A DNA stretch of 64,000 nt, taken from contig NZ_CP114904.1 in the NCBI RefSeq assembly GCF_027497215.1, forward strand, positions 2,378,001 to 2,442,000. Reading direction: 5' to 3'. Origin of the DNA: Micromonospora sp. WMMD812. GTDB taxonomy: Bacteria > Actinomycetota > Actinomycetes > Mycobacteriales > Micromonosporaceae. The notes beneath the pieces were generated by a model. That model saw only the letters and a list, made by a program, of their open reading frames with translations, searched no databases and was not told the DNA's origin. A program made the position numbers and the translations under genes. Positions 49,481 to 59,833 of the stretch are shown here, one piece after another. Position 1 is the first letter of the stretch, and each line of letters begins with the position of its first letter.

Positions 49481-49598
49481 CCCGGCCCGCGACTGACGCG
49501 GCCCGCGACTGACGCGGCCCGCGACTGACGCGGCCCGCGAACTTTCCCGGCCCGCGACTGACCCGGCCGGCGACCGACGCGCCCGGCGACCGACCCGG
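49475..49598. repeat. 16-bp tandem repeat, about eight units
   Basis: Units of GACTGACGCGGCCCGC start at 49475, 49491, 49507 and 49523, then a 17-base variant (GAACTTTCCCGGCCCGC, 49539), followed by more diverged units at 49556, 49572 and 49588. The first unit contains the YciI stop codon and the last touches the stop of the convergent cytidine deaminase gene, so the array fills the whole gap. Confidence 0.92.
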
Positions 49599-49599
49599 G

Positions 49600-50040
49600 T
49601 CAGGCCGGCGTGCCGCTCCGCGGGCTCGGCACGGCCGCGTCGTCGACCTGGTGGTCGGCCCAGACGTACGTCTCGGGCAGCAGCTCGCCGACGGCGACGA
49701 CGCGCATCGCGTCCATCGGCCCGACGATGACCCGGATCGACGGGAAGTAGTCCCGCAGGACCTGACGGCACCGACCGCACGGCGGGATCACCCCGCGTCC
49801 CTGGTCGCCCACCGCGACGATGGTCTCCAGGTCGCCGGCTCCCTGGGTGGCGGCCGCGCCGATCGCGACCAGCTCGGCGCACGGCCCGCCGGTGAAGTGG
49901 TAGACGTTCACGCCGGTGAAGACCCGACCGTCGGCGGTGCGGGCCGCGGCCGCGACGGTGTGGTTCTCGCTGCGGCAACGCAGCTTGGCGACCGCCGTGG
50001 CGGCCTGCACCAGCGCCCGGTCGGTGTCCCGCATCGTCAT
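49600..50040 (-). CDS. Cytidine deaminase-family protein
   Basis: A 146-residue zinc deaminase. HTVAAAARTADGRVFTGVNVYHFTGGPCAELVAIGAA has the zinc Cys and catalytic Glu (CAE), and PPCGRCRQVLRDYFP the two further Cys ligands. It should deaminate cytidine or a related nucleoside (the YHFTGGPC segment also recalls blasticidin-S deaminases, which share the fold). The ATG at 50040 follows GAGGGGGACGCCG; an ATG at 50034 is an alternative. C-terminal 25 residues are Asp/Pro/Ser-rich and not part of the fold. Confidence 0.87.
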   Translation of the reverse strand: MTMRDTDRALVQAATAVAKLRCRSENHTVAAAARTADGRVFTGVNVYHFTGGPCAELVAIGAAATQGAGDLETIVAVGDQGRGVIPPCGRCRQVLRDYFPSIRVIVGPMDAMRVVAVGELLPETYVWADHQVDDAAVPSPRSGTPA

Positions 50041-50336
50041 CGGCGTCCCCCTCGTCGACCTCGGTCGGCGGCAACTGTAGTCCGGTCGGACCCGCGCCCC
50101 GCCGCGCCACCGGGTGACCGCACCGCCGCCTCGCCGCCGGTTGACCCCACCGTGCCCCGCCACGCCACCGAAGCCTCGGCGGCACCCGCACCGGCCCGCG
50201 CCGGCCTCCACCTGCCTCCGCCGGGCGACCGCCGACCGATCGGCTCGGCGGTGGTCCGGGCGTGTGACCAGCGCGGCACGGCCGGTCGGTAACCCAGGGG
50301 CGGTCCGGCCCGCGCCTGCCTATCCTTGGCGACGAC

Positions 50337-53300
50337 ATGCAGAATCCAGCCGCACCCGCCGCGACGGACTCCGTCCGCGAGCTGCACCGCCGCCTCTCCC
50401 CCCTGATGTTCCGCGACCAGCGCCGCCTCCAGCGGCGGTTGGACGGCGCCTGGAAGCTGCGCGACCCGGAGCGACGGGCCTCGGCGCTGACCGAGATCAC
50501 CGCCGAGATCGAGCGCGCCGAGCAGCGGCTGGCCGAGCGGCGCGCGGCGGTGCCGCTGGTCACCTACCCGGCCGGCCTGCCGGTGAGCGAGCGCAAGGAC
50601 GAGATCGCCGCCGCCATCCGGGACCACCAGGTCGTGATTGTGGCCGGCGAGACCGGCTCCGGCAAGACCACCCAGCTGCCGAAGATCTGCCTGGAGCTGG
50701 GGCGCGGGGTGCACGGGCTGATCGGGCACACCCAGCCCCGGCGGCTGGCCGCCCGGACGGTCGCCGACCGGATCGCCGAGGAGCTCGGCACCGAGCTGGG
50801 CGACGTGGTGGGCTACAAGGTCCGCTTCACCGACCAGGTCGGTGACCGCAGCCTGGTCAAGCTGATGACCGACGGCATCCTGCTTGCCGAGCTGCAGACC
50901 GACCGGATGCTCCGCCAGTACGACACCCTGATCATCGATGAGGCGCACGAGCGCAGCCTCAACGTCGACTTCATCCTGGGCTACCTGAAGCAGCTGCTCC
51001 CCCGGCGCCCCGATCTCAAGGTGATCATCACCTCGGCGACGATTGAGACGGACCGGTTCGCCCGGCACTTCGCCGACGCCGAGGGCGACCCCGCGCCGAT
51101 CATCGAGGTCTCCGGCCGGACCTACCCGGTGGAGGTGCGCTACCGGCCGCTCGTCGAGGTCACCGAGGCCGAGGACGACGGGGCGGACGAGGAGAACGTC
51201 CGGGACCAGATCCAGGCGATCGGCGACGCGGTCGAGGAGTTGGCGGCCGAGGGTCCCGGCGACATCCTGGTCTTCCTCAGCGGTGAGCGGGAGATCCGGG
51301 ACACCGCCGACGCGCTGGGCCGGCTGGTGCAGTCCCGGCCGGCGCTGCGCGACACGGAGATCCTGCCGCTGTACGCCCGGCTCTCCGCCGCCGAGCAGCA
51401 CCGGGTCTTCGCCCCGCACCGGGGGCGTCGGGTGGTGCTGGCGACCAACGTCGCGGAGACCTCGCTGACCGTGCCCGGCATCAAGTACGTGGTCGATCCG
51501 GGCACCGCCCGGATCTCGCGGTACAGCAACCGGCTCAAGGTGCAGCGGCTGCCGATCGAGCCGGTCTCCCAGGCGTCGGCCAACCAGCGCAAGGGGCGCT
51601 GCGGCCGCACCTCGGACGGCATCTGCATCCGCCTCTACGACGAGCAGGACTTCCTGTCCCGCCCCGAGTTCACCGACCCGGAGATCCTGCGCACCAACCT
51701 CGCCTCGGTCATCCTCCAGATGACCGCGATCGGGCTCGGCGACATCGCCGCGTTCCCGTTCATCGACCCGCCGGACCGGCGCAACATCACCGACGGCGTC
51801 AACCTGCTGCACGAGCTGGGCGGGCTCGACCCGGCCGAGACCGACCCGGCCAAGCGCCTCACCCCGCTGGGGCGCCGGCTGGCCCAGCTCCCGGTCGACC
51901 CCCGGCTGGCCCGGATGGTGGTCGAGGGCGAGCGCAACGGCTGCGCGACCGAGGTGACGGTGATCGCCGCCGCCCTGTCGATCCAGGATCCCCGGGAGCG
52001 GCCGGCCGACCGGCAGGCCCAGGCCGACCAGGCGCACGCCCGGTTCGCCGACCGGGAGTCGGACTTCGTCGCGCTGCTCAACCTGTGGCGTCACCTGCGC
52101 GAGCAGCAGCGGGAGCTGTCGTCCAGCGCCTTCCGGCGGATGTGCAAGGCCGAGTTCCTCAACTACCTGCGGGTGCGCGAGTGGCAGGACATCGTCAGCC
52201 AACTGCGGCAGGTGCTGCGTACCCCGGAACAGGGCGGCCCGGGGCGCGGCGGGCGGCCGGCGCGCGGCGCCGGCGCGGCCGCGGACGCCGGCGAGCGGCG
52301 CGGCGTCGGCGCGGACCTGCCGGAGGAGATCGACACCCCGCGGGTGCACCAGTCGCTGCTGGCCGGGCTGCTCTCGCACGTCGGCCTGAAGGACGCGCAG
52401 AAGAACGAGTACCTGGGCGCCCGGGGGGCGAGGTTCGCCCTCTTCCCCGGTTCCGCGCTGGCGAAGCGGCCGCCGCGTTGGGTGATGGCGGCCGAGCTGG
52501 TGGAGACCTCCCGGCTGTGGGGCCGGGTGAACGGCCGGGTCGAGCCGGAGTGGGTCGAGCCCCTGGCGCAGCACCTGGTCAAGCGCAGCTACAGCGAGCC
52601 GCACTGGGAGAAGAAGCAGGCGGCGGTGATGGCGTACGAGCGGGTCACCCTCTACGGCATCCCGCTGGTCACCTCCCGGAAGGTCAACTTCGGCCGGATC
52701 GACCCGGCGCTGTCCCGCGAGTTGTTCATCCGGCACGCGCTGGTGGAGGGCGACTGGCAGACCCACCACCAGTTCTGGGGCGACAACCAGCGACTGCTGG
52801 GCGAGATCGAGGAGCTGGAGCACCGGGCCCGCCGGCGGGACATCCTGGTCGACGACCAGACCATCTTCGACTTCTACGACCAGCGGATCCCGGCCGACGT
52901 GGTGTCCGGTCGGCACTTCGACGCGTGGTGGAAGAAGACCCGCCGGGAGAGCCCGGATCTGCTCACGTTCACCCGCGAGCTGCTCACCAACAGCGGCCGG
53001 GGCGGGGTGGCGGAGGCGGACTACCCCGACGAGTGGCGCGCCGACGGGGTGGCCCTGCCGCTGACGTACCGCTTCGAGCCGGGCACCACGACCGACGGGG
53101 TCACCGTGGACATCCCGCTGCCGCTGCTCAACCAGGTGCCGGCGGAGAGCTTCGACTGGCACGTGCCCGGGCTGCGCGAGGAGTTGGTCGTCGCGCTGAT
53201 CCGCTCGCTGCCCAAGGCGGTGCGGCGCAACTTCGTCCCGGTGCCGGACTACGCCCGGGCCGCGATCGCCGCGATGCCGGCCGGCGAGGAGCCGCTGCTG

Positions 53301-54383
53301 GACGCGCTCACCCGGCAGCTGCGCCGGATGACCGGGGTCACCGTGCCCCGGGACGCCTGGGACGTGACGAAGCTGCCGCCGCACCTGCGGGTGACGTTCC
53401 GGGTGCTCGGCGAGGACGACCAGCCGGTCGCCGAGAGCAAGGACCTGCCGGCGCTGCAACGCCAGCTCAAGCAGGAGGTACGCCAGGTGGTGGCGGCCGC
53501 CGCGCCGGACGTGGCCCGCACCGGGTTGCGGGAGTGGAGCATCGGCGCCCTGCCGCGCACGATCGAGCAGGTCCGCGCCGGCTACGCGGTGACGGCGTAC
53601 CCCGCGCTGGTCGACGAGGGCGCCACGGCCGGCGTACGGGTCTTCGACTCGGCCGCCGAGGCGGAGGCGGCGCACTGGGCGGGCACCCGGCGGTTGCTGC
53701 GGCTGACCGTGCCCTCCCCGGCGAAGTTCCTCCAGGGACGGCTGTCGAACGAGGCGAAGCTGGCGCTCAGCCGCAACCCGCACGGCGGGGTGCAGGCGCT
53801 GATCGAGGACGCCACCGGCGCGGCGATCGACAAGCTGATCGCCGACGCCGGGGGCCCGGCCTGGGACAGCGAGGGCTTCGCCGCGGTGCGCGAGCGGGTC
53901 CGGGCCGACCTGGTGGACACCGTGGTCGAGGTGATGGATCGGGCGCGCCGGGTGCTGGCCGCCGCGTACGCGGTGGAGCAGCGGCTCGGCCGGACGCAGA
54001 ACCTGGCCGTGGTGGCCGCCCTGGCCGACATCCGCGCCCAGCTCTCCGGGCTGGTGCACGCCGGCTTCCTCACCGAGGCGGGCTACGCCCGCCTGCCCGA
54101 CCTGCTGCGCTACCTGACCGCGATCGAGCGGCGGCTGGACCGGCTTCCGCAGAACCCGCAGCGCGACCGGCAGCAGCAGGACCGGGTCGCCGCGGTCCGC
54201 AAGGAGTACGACGACTTGCTGGCCGCGCTGTCACCGGCCCGTCGGCAGGAGGCCGCGGTCCGGCAGATCCGTTGGATGATCGAGGAGCTGCGGGTGAACG
54301 TCTTCGCCCAGGCGCTCGGCACCCCGTATCCGGTGTCCGAGCAGCGCATCTACCGGGCGATGGACGAGGCCGAGGGCCGCTGA
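50337..54383 (+). CDS. hrpA: ATP-dependent RNA helicase HrpA
   Basis: A 1348-residue DEAH helicase. An N-terminal helical part (1-80) precedes Walker A GETGSGKTT (104-112), GHTQPRRLAARTVADRIAEEL, motif II DEAH (201-204), SATIE and QRKGRCGRTSDGICIRLY (motif VI). Winged-helix, ratchet and OB domains and the long DUF3418 C-terminal region (about 720-1340) follow. A Gly/Ala/Arg-rich insert lies at about 635-665 ([20 protein letters not shown]). HrpA rescues ribosomes stalled or collided on mRNA in E. coli; the same role here is an inference. Full length for the family. Confidence 0.94.
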   Translation: MQNPAAPAATDSVRELHRRLSPLMFRDQRRLQRRLDGAWKLRDPERRASALTEITAEIERAEQRLAERRAAVPLVTYPAGLPVSERKDEIAAAIRDHQVVIVAGETGSGKTTQLPKICLELGRGVHGLIGHTQPRRLAARTVADRIAEELGTELGDVVGYKVRFTDQVGDRSLVKLMTDGILLAELQTDRMLRQYDTLIIDEAHERSLNVDFILGYLKQLLPRRPDLKVIITSATIETDRFARHFADAEGDPAPIIEVSGRTYPVEVRYRPLVEVTEAEDDGADEENVRDQIQAIGDAVEELAAEGPGDILVFLSGEREIRDTADALGRLVQSRPALRDTEILPLYARLSAAEQHRVFAPHRGRRVVLATNVAETSLTVPGIKYVVDPGTARISRYSNRLKVQRLPIEPVSQASANQRKGRCGRTSDGICIRLYDEQDFLSRPEFTDPEILRTNLASVILQMTAIGLGDIAAFPFIDPPDRRNITDGVNLLHELGGLDPAETDPAKRLTPLGRRLAQLPVDPRLARMVVEGERNGCATEVTVIAAALSIQDPRERPADRQAQADQAHARFADRESDFVALLNLWRHLREQQRELSSSAFRRMCKAEFLNYLRVREWQDIVSQLRQVLRTPEQGGPGRGGRPARGAGAAADAGERRGVGADLPEEIDTPRVHQSLLAGLLSHVGLKDAQKNEYLGARGARFALFPGSALAKRPPRWVMAAELVETSRLWGRVNGRVEPEWVEPLAQHLVKRSYSEPHWEKKQAAVMAYERVTLYGIPLVTSRKVNFGRIDPALSRELFIRHALVEGDWQTHHQFWGDNQRLLGEIEELEHRARRRDILVDDQTIFDFYDQRIPADVVSGRHFDAWWKKTRRESPDLLTFTRELLTNSGRGGVAEADYPDEWRADGVALPLTYRFEPGTTTDGVTVDIPLPLLNQVPAESFDWHVPGLREELVVALIRSLPKAVRRNFVPVPDYARAAIAAMPAGEEPLLDALTRQLRRMTGVTVPRDAWDVTKLPPHLRVTFRVLGEDDQPVAESKDLPALQRQLKQEVRQVVAAAAPDVARTGLREWSIGALPRTIEQVRAGYAVTAYPALVDEGATAGVRVFDSAAEAEAAHWAGTRRLLRLTVPSPAKFLQGRLSNEAKLALSRNPHGGVQALIEDATGAAIDKLIADAGGPAWDSEGFAAVRERVRADLVDTVVEVMDRARRVLAAAYAVEQRLGRTQNLAVVAALADIRAQLSGLVHAGFLTEAGYARLPDLLRYLTAIERRLDRLPQNPQRDRQQQDRVAAVRKEYDDLLAALSPARRQEAAVRQIRWMIEELRVNVFAQALGTPYPVSEQRIYRAMDEAEGR

Positions 54384-54384
54384 T

Positions 54385-54414
54385 CCGGGCGGCGGGGCGA
54401 CCGCCCCGGCCCGG
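54385..54414 (+). terminator. Hairpin after hrpA
   Basis: CCGGGC-GG-CGGGGCG (54385-54399, two bulged G) pairs with CGCCCCGGCCCGG (54402-54414). It begins two bases after the hrpA stop at 54383. Confidence 0.55.
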
Positions 54415-54520
54415 CGGCACCGGCGTGCCCCGATCGGGTGGTGTGGCGCCGCGCGGAGCGGGAACACCGGTCGCCCTCGCGCGCCGACCGGGTGCGCCGC
54501 CGGGGTGAGGAGACCATCTC

Positions 54521-55561
54521 GTGCCCACTGCCCATGCCGCCCGCGGGTCCGTCCCCGGCACCGGTGCCGCCTCCGCCGGGGATCCGGCTCACCCGCAGGG
54601 CCCTCGGCCTCGGCCGGCCCGCGTCGTGGCCGCCGCCCGCGTCGTCGGGCTGGCCGGCACCGGACTGGCGATGCTGCTGTTCGGCGTCCTGCATGTCCCG
54701 GGGAACCCGATCGATCCGGTGCGGGAGACGGTCAGCGACTACGCGCTGTCCCGTCACGGCTGGCTGTTCAACATGGCGGTCCTCGCGCTGGCCGCGGGGT
54801 CGGCTCTGCTGCTCGCCCCCGTGGCGCGACGGTCCGGTCGGCCCGCCGTAGGGCGGCGCCGGCTACTGGCGGCGGTGGGGCCGGCCGGGTTGGGCGCGTG
54901 GTGCCTGGGCCTCGTGGTCCTGGTGGTCTTCCCGCGCGACCCGGTCGGCGCGGCGGTCACGATCACCGGCGACATCCACCGCTGGGCCGCGGTCGCCGCC
55001 CTGTGCGGCCTCCCGCTGGGTGCGTTGCTGACCGCCGTACGGCATCCGGGGCCGCTCGCCCGCACGGTGGTCGTGGGGGCGAGCGCCTGTGGGGTCGCGC
55101 TCGTCCCCTTCGTGGCCGCCTATCTGGTGGGTTCGCCGCTGCGCCCGTTCGTCGGTCTGATCGAACGCCTCGTCTGCCTCGCCGAGGTGTGCCTGCTGGT
55201 GCTCCTCGCCCTGCTGGGACGGGGCGGCCGGTCCGGCGGCCCGGTCCCGGCCGGCTACAACGGCTCGACACCCGGTGGCAGTTCCCCCTCGGTGGTGGCG
55301 TCGCGCACGTACTCCAGCAGGATGCGCCGCAGCTCCCGGCCGGCGTGGGTGGGCACCACGTCCCGGCGTCGGGCGACGGCGATCGTCCGGGTGACGCCGG
55401 GCGGCGCCAGCTGGGTGATCCGCACCCCGGGCCGGCGGGCGACCACGATGCCGGGCACGAGCGCGATGCCGAGGCCCGCCTCGACGAAGCTGAGCACGGC
55501 GTCCATCTCGCCGCCGTCGACCGCGATGGTCGGCTCGAAGCCGGCGTCCCGACAGGCGTGA
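54521..55561 (+). CDS. DUF998 membrane protein with antisense-overlapping tail
   Basis: The conserved part (about 35-240) has six hydrophobic helices and the DUF998 features LLFGVLHVPGNPIDPVRETVSDYALSRHGWLFNMAV and GDIHRWAAVAALCGLPLGAL. After residue 240 the frame runs on for about 100 more Ser/Thr/Arg/Pro-rich residues to a stop at 55561. That section lies entirely antisense to the LysR gene (307-base overlap) and has no family match, so a stop codon near 55255 was probably lost. DUF998 function is unknown. The GTG at 54521 has GAGGAG upstream. Confidence 0.7.
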   Translation: MPTAHAARGSVPGTGAASAGDPAHPQGPRPRPARVVAAARVVGLAGTGLAMLLFGVLHVPGNPIDPVRETVSDYALSRHGWLFNMAVLALAAGSALLLAPVARRSGRPAVGRRRLLAAVGPAGLGAWCLGLVVLVVFPRDPVGAAVTITGDIHRWAAVAALCGLPLGALLTAVRHPGPLARTVVVGASACGVALVPFVAAYLVGSPLRPFVGLIERLVCLAEVCLLVLLALLGRGGRSGGPVPAGYNGSTPGGSSPSVVASRTYSSRMRRSSRPAWVGTTSRRRATAIVRVTPGGASWVIRTPGRRATTMPGTSAMPRPASTKLSTASISPPSTAMVGSKPASRQA

Positions 55562-56184
55562 AGGGTGGCGTCGCGCAGGTCGTAGCCCTCCCGGAACATC
55601 ACCATGGGCTGATCGCGCAGGTCGGTGATGCGCAGCTCCCCGGTCGTGGCGGTGGCCGGCGGCTCGGCTGGCGCGGCGACCACCAGGCTCTCCCGCAGGA
55701 TCGGGTCGGCCCGCAGCCCGGGGTCGGTGCCGTGGGCCGGCATGATGATCAGTGCCAGGTCGAGGTCGCCGCGGAGCAGGTCGCGGACGAGGTCCTGCGA
55801 GCCGCCCTCCTCGACCCGCAGGTCCACGGTGGGGTGCGCGTCCCGGAACCGGCGCAGCACCGGCGGGGCGAGCGAGGTGGCCAGGCTGGGCGTGGCGCCG
55901 AGGCGTACCCGGCCGCGGCGCAGGCCGACCAGCTCCTGCACCTCCCGGGTCGCCGTGTCCACGTCGGCGAGGATCCGCTTGGCCAACGGCAGCAGCACCT
56001 CGCCCGCGGTGGTGAGCGCGATGTTGCCCCTTACCCGTTCGAAGAGCGGGGCGCCGAGGTCGGCCTCCAGGGCGTGAATTTGCTTACTCAACGAGGGCTG
56101 GGTTATGCCGACGATGTCGGCGGCTTGGGTGAAATGTCGTACTTCGGCGACCGCGACGAAGTACCTCAGCTGATGGAGCTGCAT
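55255..56184 (-). CDS. LysR-family transcriptional regulator
   Basis: A 309-residue LTTR. MQLHQLRYFVAVAEVRHFTQAADIVGITQPSLSKQIHALEADLGAPLFER is the winged HTH (1-60), and the C-terminal effector domain (90-300) includes LRVEEGGSQDLVRDLL and LGIALVPGIVVARRPGVRI. It is divergent from sdhCAB with 77 bases between, so it is the likely regulator of that operon and of itself, through the palindrome at 56189. Its 3' end overlaps the DUF998 tail. Confidence 0.92.
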   Translation of the reverse strand: MQLHQLRYFVAVAEVRHFTQAADIVGITQPSLSKQIHALEADLGAPLFERVRGNIALTTAGEVLLPLAKRILADVDTATREVQELVGLRRGRVRLGATPSLATSLAPPVLRRFRDAHPTVDLRVEEGGSQDLVRDLLRGDLDLALIIMPAHGTDPGLRADPILRESLVVAAPAEPPATATTGELRITDLRDQPMVMFREGYDLRDATLHACRDAGFEPTIAVDGGEMDAVLSFVEAGLGIALVPGIVVARRPGVRITQLAPPGVTRTIAVARRRDVVPTHAGRELRRILLEYVRDATTEGELPPGVEPL

Positions 56185-56188
56185 CTAC

Positions 56189-56203
56189 ATAGCTTACGGC
56201 TAT
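56189..56203. promoter_or_regulatory. LysR-type binding palindrome
   Basis: ATAGC-TTACG-GCTAT fits the LTTR T-N11-A rule (T56190 to A56202) and lies 5 bases before the LysR start codon, in the region shared with sdhC. A regulator bound here would be well placed for autoregulation. Confidence 0.65.
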
Positions 56204-56224
56204 CAAGACTGCGCGGTCGATGCA

Positions 56225-56254
56225 TTGGACGACTGATCAAACTGCTCCTAGCGT
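56225..56254 (+). promoter_or_regulatory. Candidate leaderless promoter of sdhCAB
   Basis: TTGGAC (56225-56230), an 18-base spacer and TAGCGT (56249-56254) make a SigA-like pair. The -10 ends 7 bases before the GTG at 56262, and there is no Shine-Dalgarno sequence, so the mRNA probably starts at the start codon. Confidence 0.5.
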
Positions 56255-56261
56255 CGGATCT

Positions 56262-56951
56262 GTGGTAGTCACGAGAACGCGGTCGCCCATCCGCTCGAAC
56301 GTCGGCCTGAAGGCCGTCATGGCGGTGACGGGCATCATCCTGGTGCTGTTCCTGATCCTGCACATGCTCGGCAACCTGAAGGTGTTCACGGGGGAGACCT
56401 CGTTCGACCACTACGCGCACTGGCTGCGCGACATCGGCAAGCCGCTGCTGCCGGGCGTCTGGTTCCTCTGGATCCAGCGCGGCGTGCTGACCCTCGCCGT
56501 CCTGGGGCACATCGCCGCCGCCACCGCGCTGGCGCTGCGCTCCCGCGCCGCCCGCCCGGTCCGGTACGCGCACCGCCCGAAGGTCCGGGGCAGCTACGCG
56601 GCCCGCACCATGCGCTGGGGCGGGGTGATCATCCTGCTCTTCGTGGTCTACCACCTGCTGGACCTGACCACCGGTCACCTGAACCCGGTCGGCGACCCGG
56701 CCACGCCGTACGCCAACGTCGTCGCCGACTTCGCGCCGGAGCGCTGGTACGTCACGCTCTTCTACACCCTGGCGATCGTCGCGCTGGGCTTCCACCTGCG
56801 GCACGGGGCGTTCAGCGCCTTCCGCAGCCTGGGCCAGCAGACCCCGCAGGGTGAGCGGCGGGCGCGCATCGCCGCCCTGGTCTTCGCCGTCTCGCTCTGC
56901 GCCGGCTTCCTGGTGGTTCCGTTCGCCGTACTCACCGGATTGGTGTCCTGA
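56262..56951 (+). CDS. sdhC: Succinate dehydrogenase cytochrome b subunit
   Basis: A 229-residue membrane subunit with five hydrophobic helices. [31 protein letters not shown] starts helix I with a His for haem; other His residues in helices II-V ([34 protein letters not shown]) are suited to bind two haems b, as in single-subunit-anchor type succinate:quinone reductases. It anchors SdhAB and reduces menaquinone. GTG start at 56262; the next gene begins two bases after its stop. Confidence 0.9.
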   Translation: MVVTRTRSPIRSNVGLKAVMAVTGIILVLFLILHMLGNLKVFTGETSFDHYAHWLRDIGKPLLPGVWFLWIQRGVLTLAVLGHIAAATALALRSRAARPVRYAHRPKVRGSYAARTMRWGGVIILLFVVYHLLDLTTGHLNPVGDPATPYANVVADFAPERWYVTLFYTLAIVALGFHLRHGAFSAFRSLGQQTPQGERRARIAALVFAVSLCAGFLVVPFAVLTGLVS

Positions 56952-56953
56952 CC

Positions 56954-58887
<1,934 letters not shown>

Positions 58888-58891
<4 letters not shown>

Positions 58892-59655
58892 ACCTGACCC
58901 TGCGCATCTGGCGCCAGACCGGCCCCGAGGACAAGGGTCGGATGGTGACGTACCAGGTCGACGACGTCTCCCCGGACATGTCGTTCCTGGAGATGCTCGA
59001 CGTGCTCAACGAACGCCTGATCCTCGCCGGCGAGGACCCGGTGGCGTTCGACCACGACTGCCGCGAGGGCATCTGCGGCATGTGCGGAATGATGATCAAC
59101 GGCCAGGCGCACGGGCCGCAGCGCGGCACCACCGCCTGCCAGCTGCACATGCGGCAGTTCTCCGACGGCGACACGATCGACATCGAGCCGTGGCGCGCCC
59201 GGGCCTTCCCGGTCATCAAGGACCTGGTGGTCAACCGGGGCGCCTTCGACAAGATCATCGCGGCCGGCGGGTACATCACCGCGCCGACCGGCAGCGCGCC
59301 CGAGGCGCACGCGACCCCGGTGGCCAAGGCCAACGCGGACGCCGCCTTCGAGTCGGCGGCCTGCATCGGCTGCGGCGCCTGCGTGGCGGCCTGCCCGAAC
59401 GGCTCCGGAATGCTGTTCACCGCTGCCAAGATCACCCAGCTCTCGCTGCTGCCCCAGGGCCAGCCGGAGCGGTACACCCGGGTGATCGGCATGGTCGACG
59501 CGCACGACGAGGCCGGCTTCGGCGGCTGCACCAACGCCGGCGAGTGCACGGTGGCCTGCCCGAAGGGCATCCCGCTCAACACCATCGGCCGCCTCAACCG
59601 CGACTTCCTCGCGGCCACCACCACGAAGCGGAGCGAGAACACCCCCGGTTCCTGA
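58888..59655 (+). CDS. sdhB: Succinate dehydrogenase iron-sulfur subunit
   Basis: A 255-residue electron-transfer subunit. Cys58, 63, 66 and 84 ([12 protein letters not shown] and TACQ) bind the 2Fe-2S cluster; [14 protein letters not shown] (159-172) and [14 protein letters not shown] (214-227) bind the 4Fe-4S and 3Fe-4S clusters. It passes electrons from SdhA FAD to SdhC. The GTG at 58888 overlaps the sdhA stop (GTGA). It ends the operon. Confidence 0.95.
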
Positions 59656-59669
59656 CCTCCAGGCCGGAT

Positions 59670-59705
59670 GACGGGCCGCCGCACCCACGGGCGCGGCGGC
59701 CCGTC
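59670..59705 (+). terminator. sdh operon terminator
   Basis: GACGGGCCGCCGC (59670-59682) pairs perfectly with 59693-59705 around a 10-base loop, 15 bases after the sdhB stop codon. Confidence 0.82.
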
Positions 59706-59780
59706 CGCGTCCGCGCGCCGCCCGCTGGCCCCAGATCTGGAGCAGGTCGACAGCGTGCACCGGGCGCTGCCGGTTCAAGT

Positions 59781-59826
59781 CCCCGAACGGGGGTAGCAGC
59801 CCCGGGGAGAACTCCCCGGGGAGGGA
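59781..59826 (+). promoter_or_regulatory. Twin GAAC-loop hairpins over the ADH ribosome site
   Basis: Two hairpins with the same GAAC loop lie in the leader: CCCC-GAAC-GGGG (59781-59792) and CCCCGGGGA-GAAC-TCCCCGGGG (59800-59821). The right arm of the second one forms part of the purine-rich GGGGAGGGAA ribosome site 8-12 bases before the ATG at 59834. Folding would hide that site. Confidence 0.55.
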
Positions 59827-59833
59827 ACCGGAC

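Noticed and set aside
59740..59800. A tRNA gene suggested by GGTTCAAGTCC
   Set aside because: The expected T-stem partner, anticodon stem and acceptor stem cannot be formed around it, so only the loop-like word is present.
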